53,673 nucleotides of DNA. Source: an uncultured Eubacteriales bacterium (GTDB lineage Bacteria; Bacillota; Clostridia; Oscillospirales; CAG-272). Within the stretch, counting starts at the first letter, position 1, and the number at the start of each line of letters is the position of its first letter. A program made the translations under genes and the position numbers. The notes under the pieces are model-generated. The model worked only from the letters and a program-made list of their open reading frames with translations. It did not search any database and had not been told where the DNA came from. The stretch lies in NCBI GenBank assembly GCA_910586545.1, contig CAJUIQ010000011.1:1-53673 (forward strand). Direction: 5' to 3'. Positions 9,277 to 17,059 of this stretch are shown piece after piece.

Positions 9277-10002
9277 ATGAAACTTTCCGTTTGTATCCCG
9301 ATGTATAACGAGCGCGAGATTTGTGTCTCCACTGCCCGCGCCCTCTACCGCGCGATGACTGCATTTTGCACCCGCGAGGGATGGGACTGGGAAATTCTGT
9401 TCTGCGACGATGGCTCCACCGACGATAGCCGAACCGTTTTACAAGAGGCCATTCAAAAAGAGGGGCTTTGTAAGATACAATGTATTGGATATGAGCAAAA
9501 TCGGGGTAAGGGAGCAGCCGTACGTACCGCCGTTCTGGCTTCCACGGGAGATATCGTGCTCTATACGGACTGCGACCTGGCCTACGGTACCGATGTAATC
9601 GGCCCGGCAGCTAAAAAAGTCGCTTTCGGTGACAAAATCGTTTTGGGGTCCCGCAATCTGAATCGGGACGGATACGCAGGGTACACGTGTCTGCGGCGTA
9701 TGGCGTCGAAAATATATATTAAAGTAATTGCGGTGTGCGCCGGATTTCGCCTGACCGATTCCCAATGCGGATTCAAATGCTTTGACGGAACATGCGCCCG
9801 AAGAATCTTTTCCCTTTGCACCATCGATGGCTTTTCTTTTGACTTGGAGATGATCAAGATAGCGCAAAAATTGGGATATCCTCTAACTGAATTTCCTGTG
9901 CAAATTATCCACCATCGGGATTCTAAAATTCATATAGTGGGAGACGCGCTGCGTATGCTGGGCGATATTCGCAAAATCAAAAAGCATGTACGAAATTTAT
10001 AA
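9277..10002 (+). CDS. family 2 glycosyltransferase, dolichyl-phosphate-sugar synthase type
   Basis: This 241-residue GT-A enzyme has the nucleotide-sugar binding pattern CIPMYNE, CDDGSTDDS, and a DxD-like YTDCDLAYGTD. GSRNL and DSQCGFKCF match the Alg5/DPM1-like branch that loads glucose or mannose on polyprenyl phosphate. There is no C-terminal membrane segment. GGAG lies 5 bp before the ATG. It ends the sortase-rlmA operon, 26 bp after rlmA. The donor and acceptor are not predictable from sequence. Confidence 0.85.
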   Translation: MKLSVCIPMYNEREICVSTARALYRAMTAFCTREGWDWEILFCDDGSTDDSRTVLQEAIQKEGLCKIQCIGYEQNRGKGAAVRTAVLASTGDIVLYTDCDLAYGTDVIGPAAKKVAFGDKIVLGSRNLNRDGYAGYTCLRRMASKIYIKVIAVCAGFRLTDSQCGFKCFDGTCARRIFSLCTIDGFSFDLEMIKIAQKLGYPLTEFPVQIIHHRDSKIHIVGDALRMLGDIRKIKKHVRNL

Positions 10003-10011
10003 GCTATGCCG

Positions 10012-10034
10012 AAAAACGCCCCCTGGGGCGTTTT
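10012..10034 (+). terminator. terminator after the sortase operon
   Basis: A perfect AAAACGCCCC/GGGGCGTTTT stem lies 10 bp after the glycosyltransferase stop. No clear promoter was recognised in the following 80 bp. Confidence 0.85.
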
Positions 10035-10116
10035 CCTAAGATTGCTGTTTTCCATTTAACATAACAATAAAAACAACTGCCACAAACAAAATCTACGACA
10101 TATGGAGGCTACATAC

Positions 10117-11184
10117 ATGACAAAAATCGATCTTTTTTCCGGATTTCTCGGCGCGGGAAAAACCACGCTAATCAAAAAACTTATCGCAGAGGCATATACG
10201 GGAGAAAAACTGGTAATCATCGAAAATGAATTTGGCGACATCAGTATCGACGGAGGGTTCCTGCAGGAATCCGGCGTACAGGTGCGGGAAATGAACGCCG
10301 GATGCATCTGCTGCTCCTTAGTAGGAGATTTTAGTACCGCTCTGCTGCAGGTGTATCAGGACTACGCCCCCGACCGAATTCTTATCGAGCCTTCCGGCGT
10401 GGGCAAGCTGTCCGATGTGATCCGCGCAGTAGAAGGCGCAGCGGAGCATGGACTTTCTCTGAACAGCTGCACCACAGTAGTTGACGCAAAAAAATGCAAA
10501 ATGTACATGAAAAATTTTGGTGAGTTTTTCAATGACCAAATACAGCACGCCAAAACCATTGTTCTCAGTCACACTGATGGTATGGCGGAAGAAAAGATCA
10601 ACGGCTGCATTGCCTTGTTAAAAGAAAAGAATCCCCATGCATTGATTGTCACCACCCCTTGGGACATGCTTACCGGCGCTCAATTGATGGAAGCGATGGA
10701 GCGGCCCCAGGCATCCCTGCTGGAAGCGGATGACGCCTGTCCTGTTTGTGGAGAGGGCCATCATCACCATCATCACGAGGATGGCTGCTGCGGACATGAC
10801 CACGGTACGCATGAGCACCACGGAGCACATTGCACATGCGAACATCACGACCATGAGCATCATCATGGAGAGGGCTGCTGCGGACATCATCATGCAGAAG
10901 GACATCATCATGCAGACGAGGTGTTCATCAGTTGGGGGAAAGAAACAGCTACGCATTACACCCGTGCACAGCTGCAGGAAATTTTGTATGCATTAGAAGA
11001 CGAGAGCCGTTTTGGTATGGTGCTGCGGGCAAAAGGTATCGTGGCGGGCGATGAAGGCTGGTTCCATTTTGACTACACACCTGGAGAAACAGATATCCGT
11101 GTTGGTGCCCCGGCTGTCACAGGTCGGCTTTGCGTAATCGGTTCCGGTCTGCAGGAAGCGGAGCTGGAAAAATTGTTTGACTGA
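10117..11184 (+). CDS. G3E GTPase metallochaperone (CobW/ZNG type) with His-rich loop
   Basis: This 355-residue protein has Walker A GFLGAGKTT (residues 9-17), the CxCC metal site in GCICC (Cys63, Cys65, Cys66) and IEPSG as the switch motif. The usual NKxD position reads SHTD. Between about 210 and 270 there is a very His-rich stretch with CCGHDH and HHHHHH-type clusters, a sign of zinc, nickel or cobalt binding. A CobW C-terminal domain follows. The family hands metal to client proteins using GTP. The start at 10117 is preferred because GGAGG lies 7 bp upstream; the in-frame ATG at 10102 includes that site. No Zur box was recognised upstream. Confidence 0.9.
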   Translation: MTKIDLFSGFLGAGKTTLIKKLIAEAYTGEKLVIIENEFGDISIDGGFLQESGVQVREMNAGCICCSLVGDFSTALLQVYQDYAPDRILIEPSGVGKLSDVIRAVEGAAEHGLSLNSCTTVVDAKKCKMYMKNFGEFFNDQIQHAKTIVLSHTDGMAEEKINGCIALLKEKNPHALIVTTPWDMLTGAQLMEAMERPQASLLEADDACPVCGEGHHHHHHEDGCCGHDHGTHEHHGAHCTCEHHDHEHHHGEGCCGHHHAEGHHHADEVFISWGKETATHYTRAQLQEILYALEDESRFGMVLRAKGIVAGDEGWFHFDYTPGETDIRVGAPAVTGRLCVIGSGLQEAELEKLFD

Positions 11185-11206
11185 CTGGGAAAGGGATAAA
11201 ACTGCT

Positions 11207-12151
11207 ATGCAAGATACACCTGTTTATCTGGTTACAGGCTTTCTGGAATCGGGAAAAACAACGTTTGTTCAACAAACTCTCATGGACAAACGGTTTTGCG
11301 AGGGAGAACGGATTCTGGTGCTCCTTTGTGAGTCTGGAGAAGTGGAATTGGATCCTACGAAATTTGCCGGGGCAGATATCTATCTAGAAGAAATCGATTC
11401 GGTTAAGGATCTATCCCCTGAAAAGCTTATCATTTTGCAAAAAAAGCACAACGCTACAAAAATTCTGGTAGAATATAACGGCATGTGGCAACTGTCCGAT
11501 TTGTTTGGCGCAGCGCCGGAGCATTGGATTATCGGCCAGCAAATCTTATTTTTTGATACCACCACATTTGCCGCCTATAACCAAAACATGCGCAGTCTGG
11601 TAGTGGACAAGATACAAAGCGCTGATATGATTATCTTTAATCGGATGGCTGTTGGGGCAGACTATACAGAACTGCACAAAATCGTGCGGGGGCTGTCCCG
11701 GATGGCAGCGATTATATATGAAAATGTGAACGGAGAAACCACCTACGACGAGATAGAAGACCCTCTGCCCTATGATATGGAGGCGCCTGTTATTGTAATA
11801 GAGGACAGAGACTACGCCTTATTTTATCGGGATCTGTGTGAGAATTTGCCCGCTTATCACGGTAAAACAGTACAATTCAAAGCTATGGTTGCCAAAGAAA
11901 AAAGTTTGGGTACCGGCTGGATGTTTGCAGGCCGACACGTAATGACCTGCTGCGCAGATGATATTCAGTTCAGCGCCATGATTTGCAAGTGGGGCAGAAG
12001 CGATGACTACAAAAACTATGACTGGATTACCGTCACCGGCGAAATTCAGGTAAAAAATCACAAGGTTTACGCAGGAGAGGGCCCGGTGCTGACAGCACAA
12101 AAGGTGGAACCTGCGTCAGAACCCAATCCGGCAGTCGCCACGTTTTATTAA
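11207..12151 (+). CDS. CobW-like GTPase fused to a TIGR03943/DUF1980-like domain
   Basis: This 314-residue protein begins with a G3E GTPase domain (Walker A GFLESGKTT, residues 9-17). The CxCC metal site of the family is missing: the matching region reads LLCESGEVELDP. The base-recognition motif is NRMA rather than NKxD. Residues about 215-300 (GKTVQFKAMV, RHVMTCCADDIQFSA, WITVTGEI) look like the C-terminal domain of the TIGR03943/YcgQ family, found with YcgR-like permeases and linked with zinc limitation. It lies 22 bp after the first GTPase, so the two are probably co-transcribed. An in-frame TTG at 11177 overlaps the previous gene; the ATG at 11207 with GGGAAAGGG upstream is preferred. Confidence 0.75.
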   Translation: MQDTPVYLVTGFLESGKTTFVQQTLMDKRFCEGERILVLLCESGEVELDPTKFAGADIYLEEIDSVKDLSPEKLIILQKKHNATKILVEYNGMWQLSDLFGAAPEHWIIGQQILFFDTTTFAAYNQNMRSLVVDKIQSADMIIFNRMAVGADYTELHKIVRGLSRMAAIIYENVNGETTYDEIEDPLPYDMEAPVIVIEDRDYALFYRDLCENLPAYHGKTVQFKAMVAKEKSLGTGWMFAGRHVMTCCADDIQFSAMICKWGRSDDYKNYDWITVTGEIQVKNHKVYAGEGPVLTAQKVEPASEPNPAVATFY

Positions 12152-12215
12152 GACTCTGTCACTACAAACAATTGATGGAGGGGCAATGTACTGCCGCTCC
12201 GTCTCGCAAAATAAA

Positions 12216-12262
12216 AAAGAGGGCCTTTCGTCCCCTTCACATAAGGAAGTGAGGGGACGAGG
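12216..12262. repeat. left flank inverted-repeat candidate and hairpin
   Basis: A hairpin with stem GTCCCCT (12230-12236 with 12252-12258) is flanked by AAAAAAGAGG. Read outward (minus strand) it gives CACTTCCTTATGTGAAG, then CCTCTTTTTTATTTT. A similar order occurs outward on the right side at 19833-19877. It may be an element end, or just the terminator of the second CobW-like gene. Confidence 0.4.
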
Positions 12263-12273
12263 GCGACTCTGAC

Positions 12274-12311
12274 AAAAAACGGCATAGTCATTCGTGGCTA
12301 TGCCGTTTTTT
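12274..12311. terminator. bidirectional terminator at the left end of the island
   Basis: The stem CGGCATAG/CTATGCCG is framed by AAAAAA and TTTTTT, so it can act on both strands. On the minus strand the last codons of the recombinase remnant lie inside it. Confidence 0.8.
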
Positions 12312-12997
12312 GTTCCTTTGAACATTTCTGTTTCAAGCGTTCTTGGAACATTTCTTCATATTCTTCAGCGGACGGAGCTGTAATGGGCGGTGCAATTTGC
12401 TGTATTCTTTCGGTAGTTGGAGCAGAAGAAATATGCCTGCTCTCGGCTGTAATTATTTGTTACGCTGTAATACAGCTTTTCACCGCAGTCCCCACAGTAA
12501 AGCAAACCCGAAAACATACTGACTGCGCCTGTGCGGTTTGGCCTGCGTTTATTTGCCCGAAGCGTCTGTACAAATTCCCAAGATTCCCTGTCAATAATGG
12601 CTTCGTGAGTATTCTTAAAGACTTTTCATTCTTCCTTTGGTCGCTCAATTTTTGTTTTATCCTTGAATGAGCATGTAGTGGAACAGAAATTTACAGTATC
12701 ACCGATATATTCCTGTCTTTCAAAAATATCCGCAATCGTTCTTGCCGCCCACTTATGCGGAATAGTAGGTAAAGCAGATGTCTTTCTGCCCTGTGATTGC
12801 CAATGCTCTGTTGGCGTTGGAATACTCTCCGAAAAAAGCTGATTGGCTATCTGTGTCGGTCCATCCTCTTCAACGCATAAGCGGAATATCTTTCGCACAA
12901 TATCGGTGGCTTCCTAGACAACAAGCCATTCATCGGGGTTAGATTCATTTTTCTTGTAGCCGTATGGAATTACTGTTGTGAGAGGCTTGCCCGACAT
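12283..12997 (-). pseudogene. decayed large serine recombinase (C-terminal part)
   Basis: Translation of the minus strand from 12997 gives SGKPLTTVIPYGYKK, then a TAG at 12916-12914. Next come RKIFRLCVEEDGPTQIANQL and RTIADIFERQEYIGDTVNF, then a TGA at 12628-12626 where the family has a tryptophan. It goes on with THEAIIDRESWEFVQTLR, the zinc ribbon (GLLYCGDCGEKLYY, FFCSNYRKN) and a third stop at 12367-12365. The last part (EEYEEMFQERLKQKCSKEQK) continues in another frame. This is the Recombinase and zinc-ribbon part of a large serine recombinase as in Tn4451- or Tn916-like elements. The catalytic resolvase domain is absent. It is the likely former integrase of the island. Confidence 0.85.
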
Positions 12998-13036
12998 ATG
13001 TTATGTGAAAAGAAAGAGCCGGCAAACTGCGATTGC

Positions 13037-13231
13037 TCACAAGTTCATCGGCTCTGCGTCAGTGCGTTTGGCTCTTTGATGACCATTATGTAATTCTTTT
13101 GCGTTGATTAAAGTTTCCTGTTTGCACTTCGGACAGTAGATGGGAAAGTTTTTCAGCTCTGTATCTTCCCGTATCTGCAACCTTGTTTTATTGCCGCAAA
13201 TAGGGCAAAGTCTCCATTTTGTTCTTTGCAT
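13037..13231 (-). CDS. cysteine-rich KTR domain protein, frameshifted at the end
   Basis: A 64-residue protein with two CxxC pairs, CPICGNKTR and CPKCKQETL, and the KTR motif between them: a small zinc-ribbon-like fold (Cys_rich_KTR family). Such proteins sit beside cargo genes in Tn916-type elements; no function is established. The family normally ends in VIKEPDAKTQSR. Here that ending, VIKEPNALTQSR, is present in the next frame (stop at 13048-13046), so a one-base change near 13085 has altered the last 16 or so residues. It lies 18 bp after the CotH gene and may be the last gene of that operon. Confidence 0.75.
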   Translation of the reverse strand: MQRTKWRLCPICGNKTRLQIREDTELKNFPIYCPKCKQETLINAKELHNGHQRAKRTDAEPMNL

Positions 13232-13249
13232 CTACTTTATATCTTACTA

Positions 13250-15532
13250 TCAAGAACGCTTTTTATAACGCACTGCTATCAAAATCGCCACTATCAGTAC
13301 TAAACATGATACGCTAATCATTACCCACGACTCTACGCTAATCATTTGAGTATTAGCCAAGCCTATTTCGCCTTGTACCGCGTTTAGAGCAGATTTAATT
13401 TCATTATGTCGTGATGAGTCAGATGGTTGTTCGCCATCTGGCACGATTGGCTGCATTGTATCACGCTGCGTTTTGTTTGGCAATGAAATGGATGTATCGC
13501 CATTTTGTTGTTCGTTTTTCGGCACATCGGGAGGTACGCCACCCATCTGCTGTTCGTTTGGCGATGAATTAGTGGTAGGATCATTTTGTTCTTGCTGTGT
13601 ATCATTATCGTCAACATCGCTCTGCTCATCAAAGGTATTTTGAGAAACTTTATCCCGTGCGTCATTTTGAACATTCGGTTTGTCCATTCCACCGCCTTTG
13701 CCATTTCCCATAGAACCCATATCCGAAATGTTGAGAGTGGAAGCGTCAATCAATGAACTACTATCCTGTGTCTGTCCGTCAGAGGTAGAAGCGATCGTAC
13801 CGTCAAGCTGCCCACGCACACTTTCCGCACGGAGTAAGCAAAATTCTTTCAGAGTGTCAACACCTGTTTGGAATTCCTCATAGGTACAGAATTTTGTTGC
13901 ATCACTTTCTACAAAAGGTGCAATCATTTCCCGTGTAGTCTCAATCATTTCTGAAAAATATCCGCTGTCAAAGTAAGAAACAATAAATTCAGCAAAATAT
14001 TTGTGATACAGCTCCGTATATTCTTCATTGCTGAAAATCCAAGCAAGCATCGGTCTGGAATCCACTGTTCCGCTCGAAACAGGCGAATCTATCGGGTAGT
14101 TAACAAGCGAGTTGGCATCTTTTACATCTTGAAATCCGCCAAAAGCAAGGTTGTAATCCCAAGGTATCATAGAAAGCTGCCCATCTTCTTCATAAAGGTA
14201 GTAATTATGAATCATAGACCCCGTGTAGCTGTCAAAATTGCAGACGAAATTATGGACTACAAAATATCGAATGACTCCATCTATATTTACAACCTCATCA
14301 ATATTTTCATTGCTGTTAAGTTGTTTTAATGACGCAATCAGACGGTCTTTATCTGCATCGGTAATATCAGTCTTAGCATTATCAAAAATATTTGTATAAC
14401 TATCGTACTCATCATCGGAGTAAATAAGTTTTACATCATCGCTACCCATTCCGCCACCTGCTCCGCCTTGAAAATCACTGTCTGTCGGACGTTCGCCATT
14501 TGGAATCTGCGGCATTTCTCCATCAGCAGACGCTTGGCCATTTGGCGGTTGCATACCGTTTTGACCATTCTGCTGCATCTGATTGTTTTGATTTTCATTA
14601 GGGGAGCCGCCGTTTTCAAACATACCCGGCGGTGTCATTCCTCCCATCATCGAATTATTCGTCTGTTTGCCTTTTCCTGTAAGCAATTCCCTAATATCTA
14701 CACCATTCAAAACTTCTTCCATACTATCTGCATTTTCCAATGCGGATAGTAAATCGTCAAGATTTGAATATCCGAACTTTTCTAATATTTCTGTAAGCTG
14801 TGTATCGTCCATCTTTTCCAAAGCATCCTTAATTTCCGATATGGTTTCTTCGTTCGATTCGGCTGCCCAATCTGCCATATCAAACTTATCACCGTTACCA
14901 CGACCACCGCCCATACTCATACTGTCAGGCTTGTATAATTCTCCGTAGTCACTGCCGTAATTTCTTTCAAGGAACGCTTCCTCAATACTTTCAACTGCTA
15001 AATACAAGCCCCAGTTCTCACCGTTTACAGTAATATTGACATAGCTGCAAAGAGGTGCGTCCGCACCGAGTCTCTGCATCATCTGATAAGTAAGAAAATC
15101 TTTCATATAGGTATTATCCTGTATGATATTGTTTAAACTCAATTTATCCAGACCATAGTAGCTCTTTGTACTGTCATAGTGGTCAAATTCAATTTTGAAG
15201 CTGTAACGGTCATTCCCATAGCTTTCCACTTGTGTTAAAGAGGTATTTCCTTTTGCACGAATCGCTACATTTTTATAAGCTTCATTATCAATAACCACGG
15301 AGCAAAGAGCATACTCCTCATTTGTGCAGGTATCAATAAAGCTGTCCCAATCGTCCATAACAATGTCAATCGTATGGACGGTTGATGTATCAAAAAGGCG
15401 GGCTTCGTAGCCTTTTACTCTTGAAGCCTCTGCGACTCCAAAAGATTTGGCGTTCATAAAAAGAACAGTGAAAATCAAAGAAAGAACAACAATGACGCAG
15501 CAAATTTTATCAATATATTTGTGCGTTGACAT
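13250..15532 (-). CDS. CotH-family kinase-like surface protein
   Basis: A 760-residue protein with an N-terminal membrane segment or signal (about 8-30) and a C-terminal membrane segment (about 730-752) followed by RYKKRS, so the bulk should lie outside the cell. The CotH fold begins near residue 50: IRAKGNTSL, YSFKIEFD, LDKLSLNN, ITVNGENWGLYLAVESI, and the metal-site motif IPWDYNLAFGG near 457-466. CotH proteins of spores are atypical protein kinases. A Gly-, Asn- and Gln-rich insert splits the domain (about 205-375), and about 620-720 is disordered and rich in Gln, Asn and Pro. It starts 11 bp after the DUF4956 gene with GGAGG 5 bp upstream of ATG. A spore role is not implied: partners are membrane proteins and a two-component system. 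Confidence 0.88.
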   Translation of the reverse strand: MSTHKYIDKICCVIVVLSLIFTVLFMNAKSFGVAEASRVKGYEARLFDTSTVHTIDIVMDDWDSFIDTCTNEEYALCSVVIDNEAYKNVAIRAKGNTSLTQVESYGNDRYSFKIEFDHYDSTKSYYGLDKLSLNNIIQDNTYMKDFLTYQMMQRLGADAPLCSYVNITVNGENWGLYLAVESIEEAFLERNYGSDYGELYKPDSMSMGGGRGNGDKFDMADWAAESNEETISEIKDALEKMDDTQLTEILEKFGYSNLDDLLSALENADSMEEVLNGVDIRELLTGKGKQTNNSMMGGMTPPGMFENGGSPNENQNNQMQQNGQNGMQPPNGQASADGEMPQIPNGERPTDSDFQGGAGGGMGSDDVKLIYSDDEYDSYTNIFDNAKTDITDADKDRLIASLKQLNSNENIDEVVNIDGVIRYFVVHNFVCNFDSYTGSMIHNYYLYEEDGQLSMIPWDYNLAFGGFQDVKDANSLVNYPIDSPVSSGTVDSRPMLAWIFSNEEYTELYHKYFAEFIVSYFDSGYFSEMIETTREMIAPFVESDATKFCTYEEFQTGVDTLKEFCLLRAESVRGQLDGTIASTSDGQTQDSSSLIDASTLNISDMGSMGNGKGGGMDKPNVQNDARDKVSQNTFDEQSDVDDNDTQQEQNDPTTNSSPNEQQMGGVPPDVPKNEQQNGDTSISLPNKTQRDTMQPIVPDGEQPSDSSRHNEIKSALNAVQGEIGLANTQMISVESWVMISVSCLVLIVAILIAVRYKKRS

Positions 15533-15543
15533 AGTTACCTCCG

Positions 15544-16215
15544 TTATCCCATATAGTCGCCGTTATAGCTTACCAGAACTGCACTATTTACACCGTTCAT
15601 CTCTGAAAGAATATTGATAAAATCGGTATTATCTTCTTTCATACGAATTTCCGCATTCAATTCAACAAAACCTTTTTGTACGGTTTTGCTTTTCAGAACA
15701 CAGCGTCCTGCCTGTTTCTTTAGAAATTCCATAGCTTTTATTTCGCTGTCGTGATTTTCGCAACGAATAACAACGATATAAGGATTAAGATGAGATTTCT
15801 TGTTTGCAAATACTAAAAGAATAATGCCAATTACAACGCTGCCAAATACAGCAAGCGGAATCATTCCTGCTGCTAAAACAATACCGACTGCAATCGACCA
15901 GAACAGGAACGCTATATCAAGAGGTTCTTTAATGGCGGTACGGAAACGAACAATAGACAACGCACCGACCATACCGAGGGAAAGCACAACATTCGATGTT
16001 ACTGCTAAAATAACGAGGGTTGAAATCATCGTAAGTGCAACAAGCGTAACGCTGAATGAGGACGAATACATTACTCCTGAAAAAGTCTTTTTGTAAATCA
16101 AAAAGATAAACATACCGATACCAAAAGCAAGTGCTAACGCGAGAACCATATCTAATATAGTTACGCTGGAGATATTCTCCAAAAAGCTTGATTTAAAAAT
16201 GTCTTGAAAAGTCAT
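15544..16215 (-). CDS. DUF4956 integral membrane protein
   Basis: About 223 residues with four predicted membrane segments in the first 140 residues (MVLALALAFGIGMFIFLIY, LVALTMISTLVILAV, VVLSLGMVGALS and the stretch from IAFLFWSIAVGI to GIILLVF). The conserved signature GALSIVRFRTAIKEP lies between segments 3 and 4. The C-terminal 80 residues form a soluble, cytoplasmic-looking domain. The family is often next to VTC-domain and CotH genes; its function is unknown. The ATG at 16215 has AAAGGAG upstream. It begins 34 bp after the VTC gene. By analogy with yeast, where a Vtc4 enzyme works with small membrane subunits, it could be the membrane partner of the VTC protein; this is inference. Confidence 0.85.
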   Translation of the reverse strand: MTFQDIFKSSFLENISSVTILDMVLALALAFGIGMFIFLIYKKTFSGVMYSSSFSVTLVALTMISTLVILAVTSNVVLSLGMVGALSIVRFRTAIKEPLDIAFLFWSIAVGIVLAAGMIPLAVFGSVVIGIILLVFANKKSHLNPYIVVIRCENHDSEIKAMEFLKKQAGRCVLKSKTVQKGFVELNAEIRMKEDNTDFINILSEMNGVNSAVLVSYNGDYMG

Positions 16216-16249
16216 CGTATAATACTCCTTTAAAATATAATTTTTCTGA

Positions 16250-16921
16250 TTAACCGTAAATTCGGCAGGCGGCATATTTGGAGAATGCCGAGCTGTGTCT
16301 GCCGTTTAACTGAACAATATCCCGAATGATTGAGGGTAAAAATTCATCCCACTTCACTTCAAGGATAACTGGTGCATTTCCTGCGGGAATCGTAATACAG
16401 GTCTTCTTCAAAAAGTCTATTCCCATAATTCCTGTGCGTATATTGTAATCCAAAGTAACACGCACATTGCCGGGGACATATATAAACGCTTCTCTTGTGT
16501 AGTCAACAATCGTTTTTGGCTGTAACCCCTGCGTTTGCATTTTCAGATACAACTCCTGCACCAACGGCTTTACGCTTTCTCTAAGCCTATCCATATTGCA
16601 ATCTGAAATCGCCTGTACCTCGGCTGCGGATAGCTGTGTCTGTTCTTTATGGCACAGACCGTTTATCTTACTTTTCTTTTCAAGCAAGATAAACGATGTA
16701 TCGCCGTTGTAATATCGAACTCGAAATTTTTCACGCATATTCACGCCGTTTATTTTTTCGAGCAGAGCCTTGTCCTCTAAGTTATCGAAATACAGGCTGC
16801 GTATTTCGTATTTTCCGTTTATGGTGTGTGAGTCCATCACCATAACAGCCTGCAATCTTGAACGAAGTGCAAGCATATCGGAATGGTTAATTTCGTGCTT
16901 CCATTCGTGACGAAGCTTCAT
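16250..16921 (-). CDS. VTC-type polyphosphate polymerase domain protein
   Basis: A 223-residue soluble protein made only of the VTC domain, a triphosphate tunnel fold that in yeast Vtc4 builds polyphosphate from ATP. The basic residues that line the tunnel are present: RHEWKHEI at the start, IRSLYFDN, REKFRVRYYN, LLEKKSKING, DYTREAFIY and the ILEVKWDEFLP strand with Glu and Lys. It lacks the SPX and membrane domains of the eukaryotic protein. It is the first gene of the VTC-DUF4956-CotH operon, with GAAAGGGG upstream of the ATG and its own promoter. Polymerase activity is not proven for this bacterial group. Confidence 0.88.
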   Translation of the reverse strand: MKLRHEWKHEINHSDMLALRSRLQAVMVMDSHTINGKYEIRSLYFDNLEDKALLEKINGVNMREKFRVRYYNGDTSFILLEKKSKINGLCHKEQTQLSAAEVQAISDCNMDRLRESVKPLVQELYLKMQTQGLQPKTIVDYTREAFIYVPGNVRVTLDYNIRTGIMGIDFLKKTCITIPAGNAPVILEVKWDEFLPSIIRDIVQLNGRHSSAFSKYAACRIYG

Positions 16922-16952
16922 TTTTTCACCCCTTTCTTCATCTTGTGAGCTT

Positions 16953-16988
16953 ATTATAAGAAAGCAACCTTAGATTTAACTTAGATTT
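16953..16988 (-). promoter_or_regulatory. response-regulator-type operator and promoter of the VTC operon
   Basis: On the minus strand two AAATCTAAG repeats (16988-16980 and 16977-16969) have an 11-bp period, typical of OmpR-family binding. They are followed by exactly 10 bp and TATAAT (16958-16953). They take the place of a -35 box, which suggests activation. The same arrangement occurs upstream of the regulator gene. Confidence 0.75.
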
Positions 16989-17003
16989 GACTGTATTTTT
17001 AAA

Positions 17004-17041
17004 AATAAAAAAGACCTCACGATAATGTTTCGTGAAGTCTT
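17004..17041 (-). terminator. terminator of the two-component operon
   Basis: A stem of AAGAC-TCACGA with TTCGTGA-GTCTT (one bulge) lies 18 bp after the kinase stop and runs into TTTTTTATTTTTAAA on the minus strand. It separates the regulator-kinase unit from the VTC operon promoter. Confidence 0.85.
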
Positions 17042-17059
17042 ACTGATATAAGGTTTCGA

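Noticed and set aside
12383..12670. Plus-strand open frame of 95 codons
   Set aside because: Antisense to the serine recombinase remnant, whose conserved zinc-ribbon motifs are on the minus strand.
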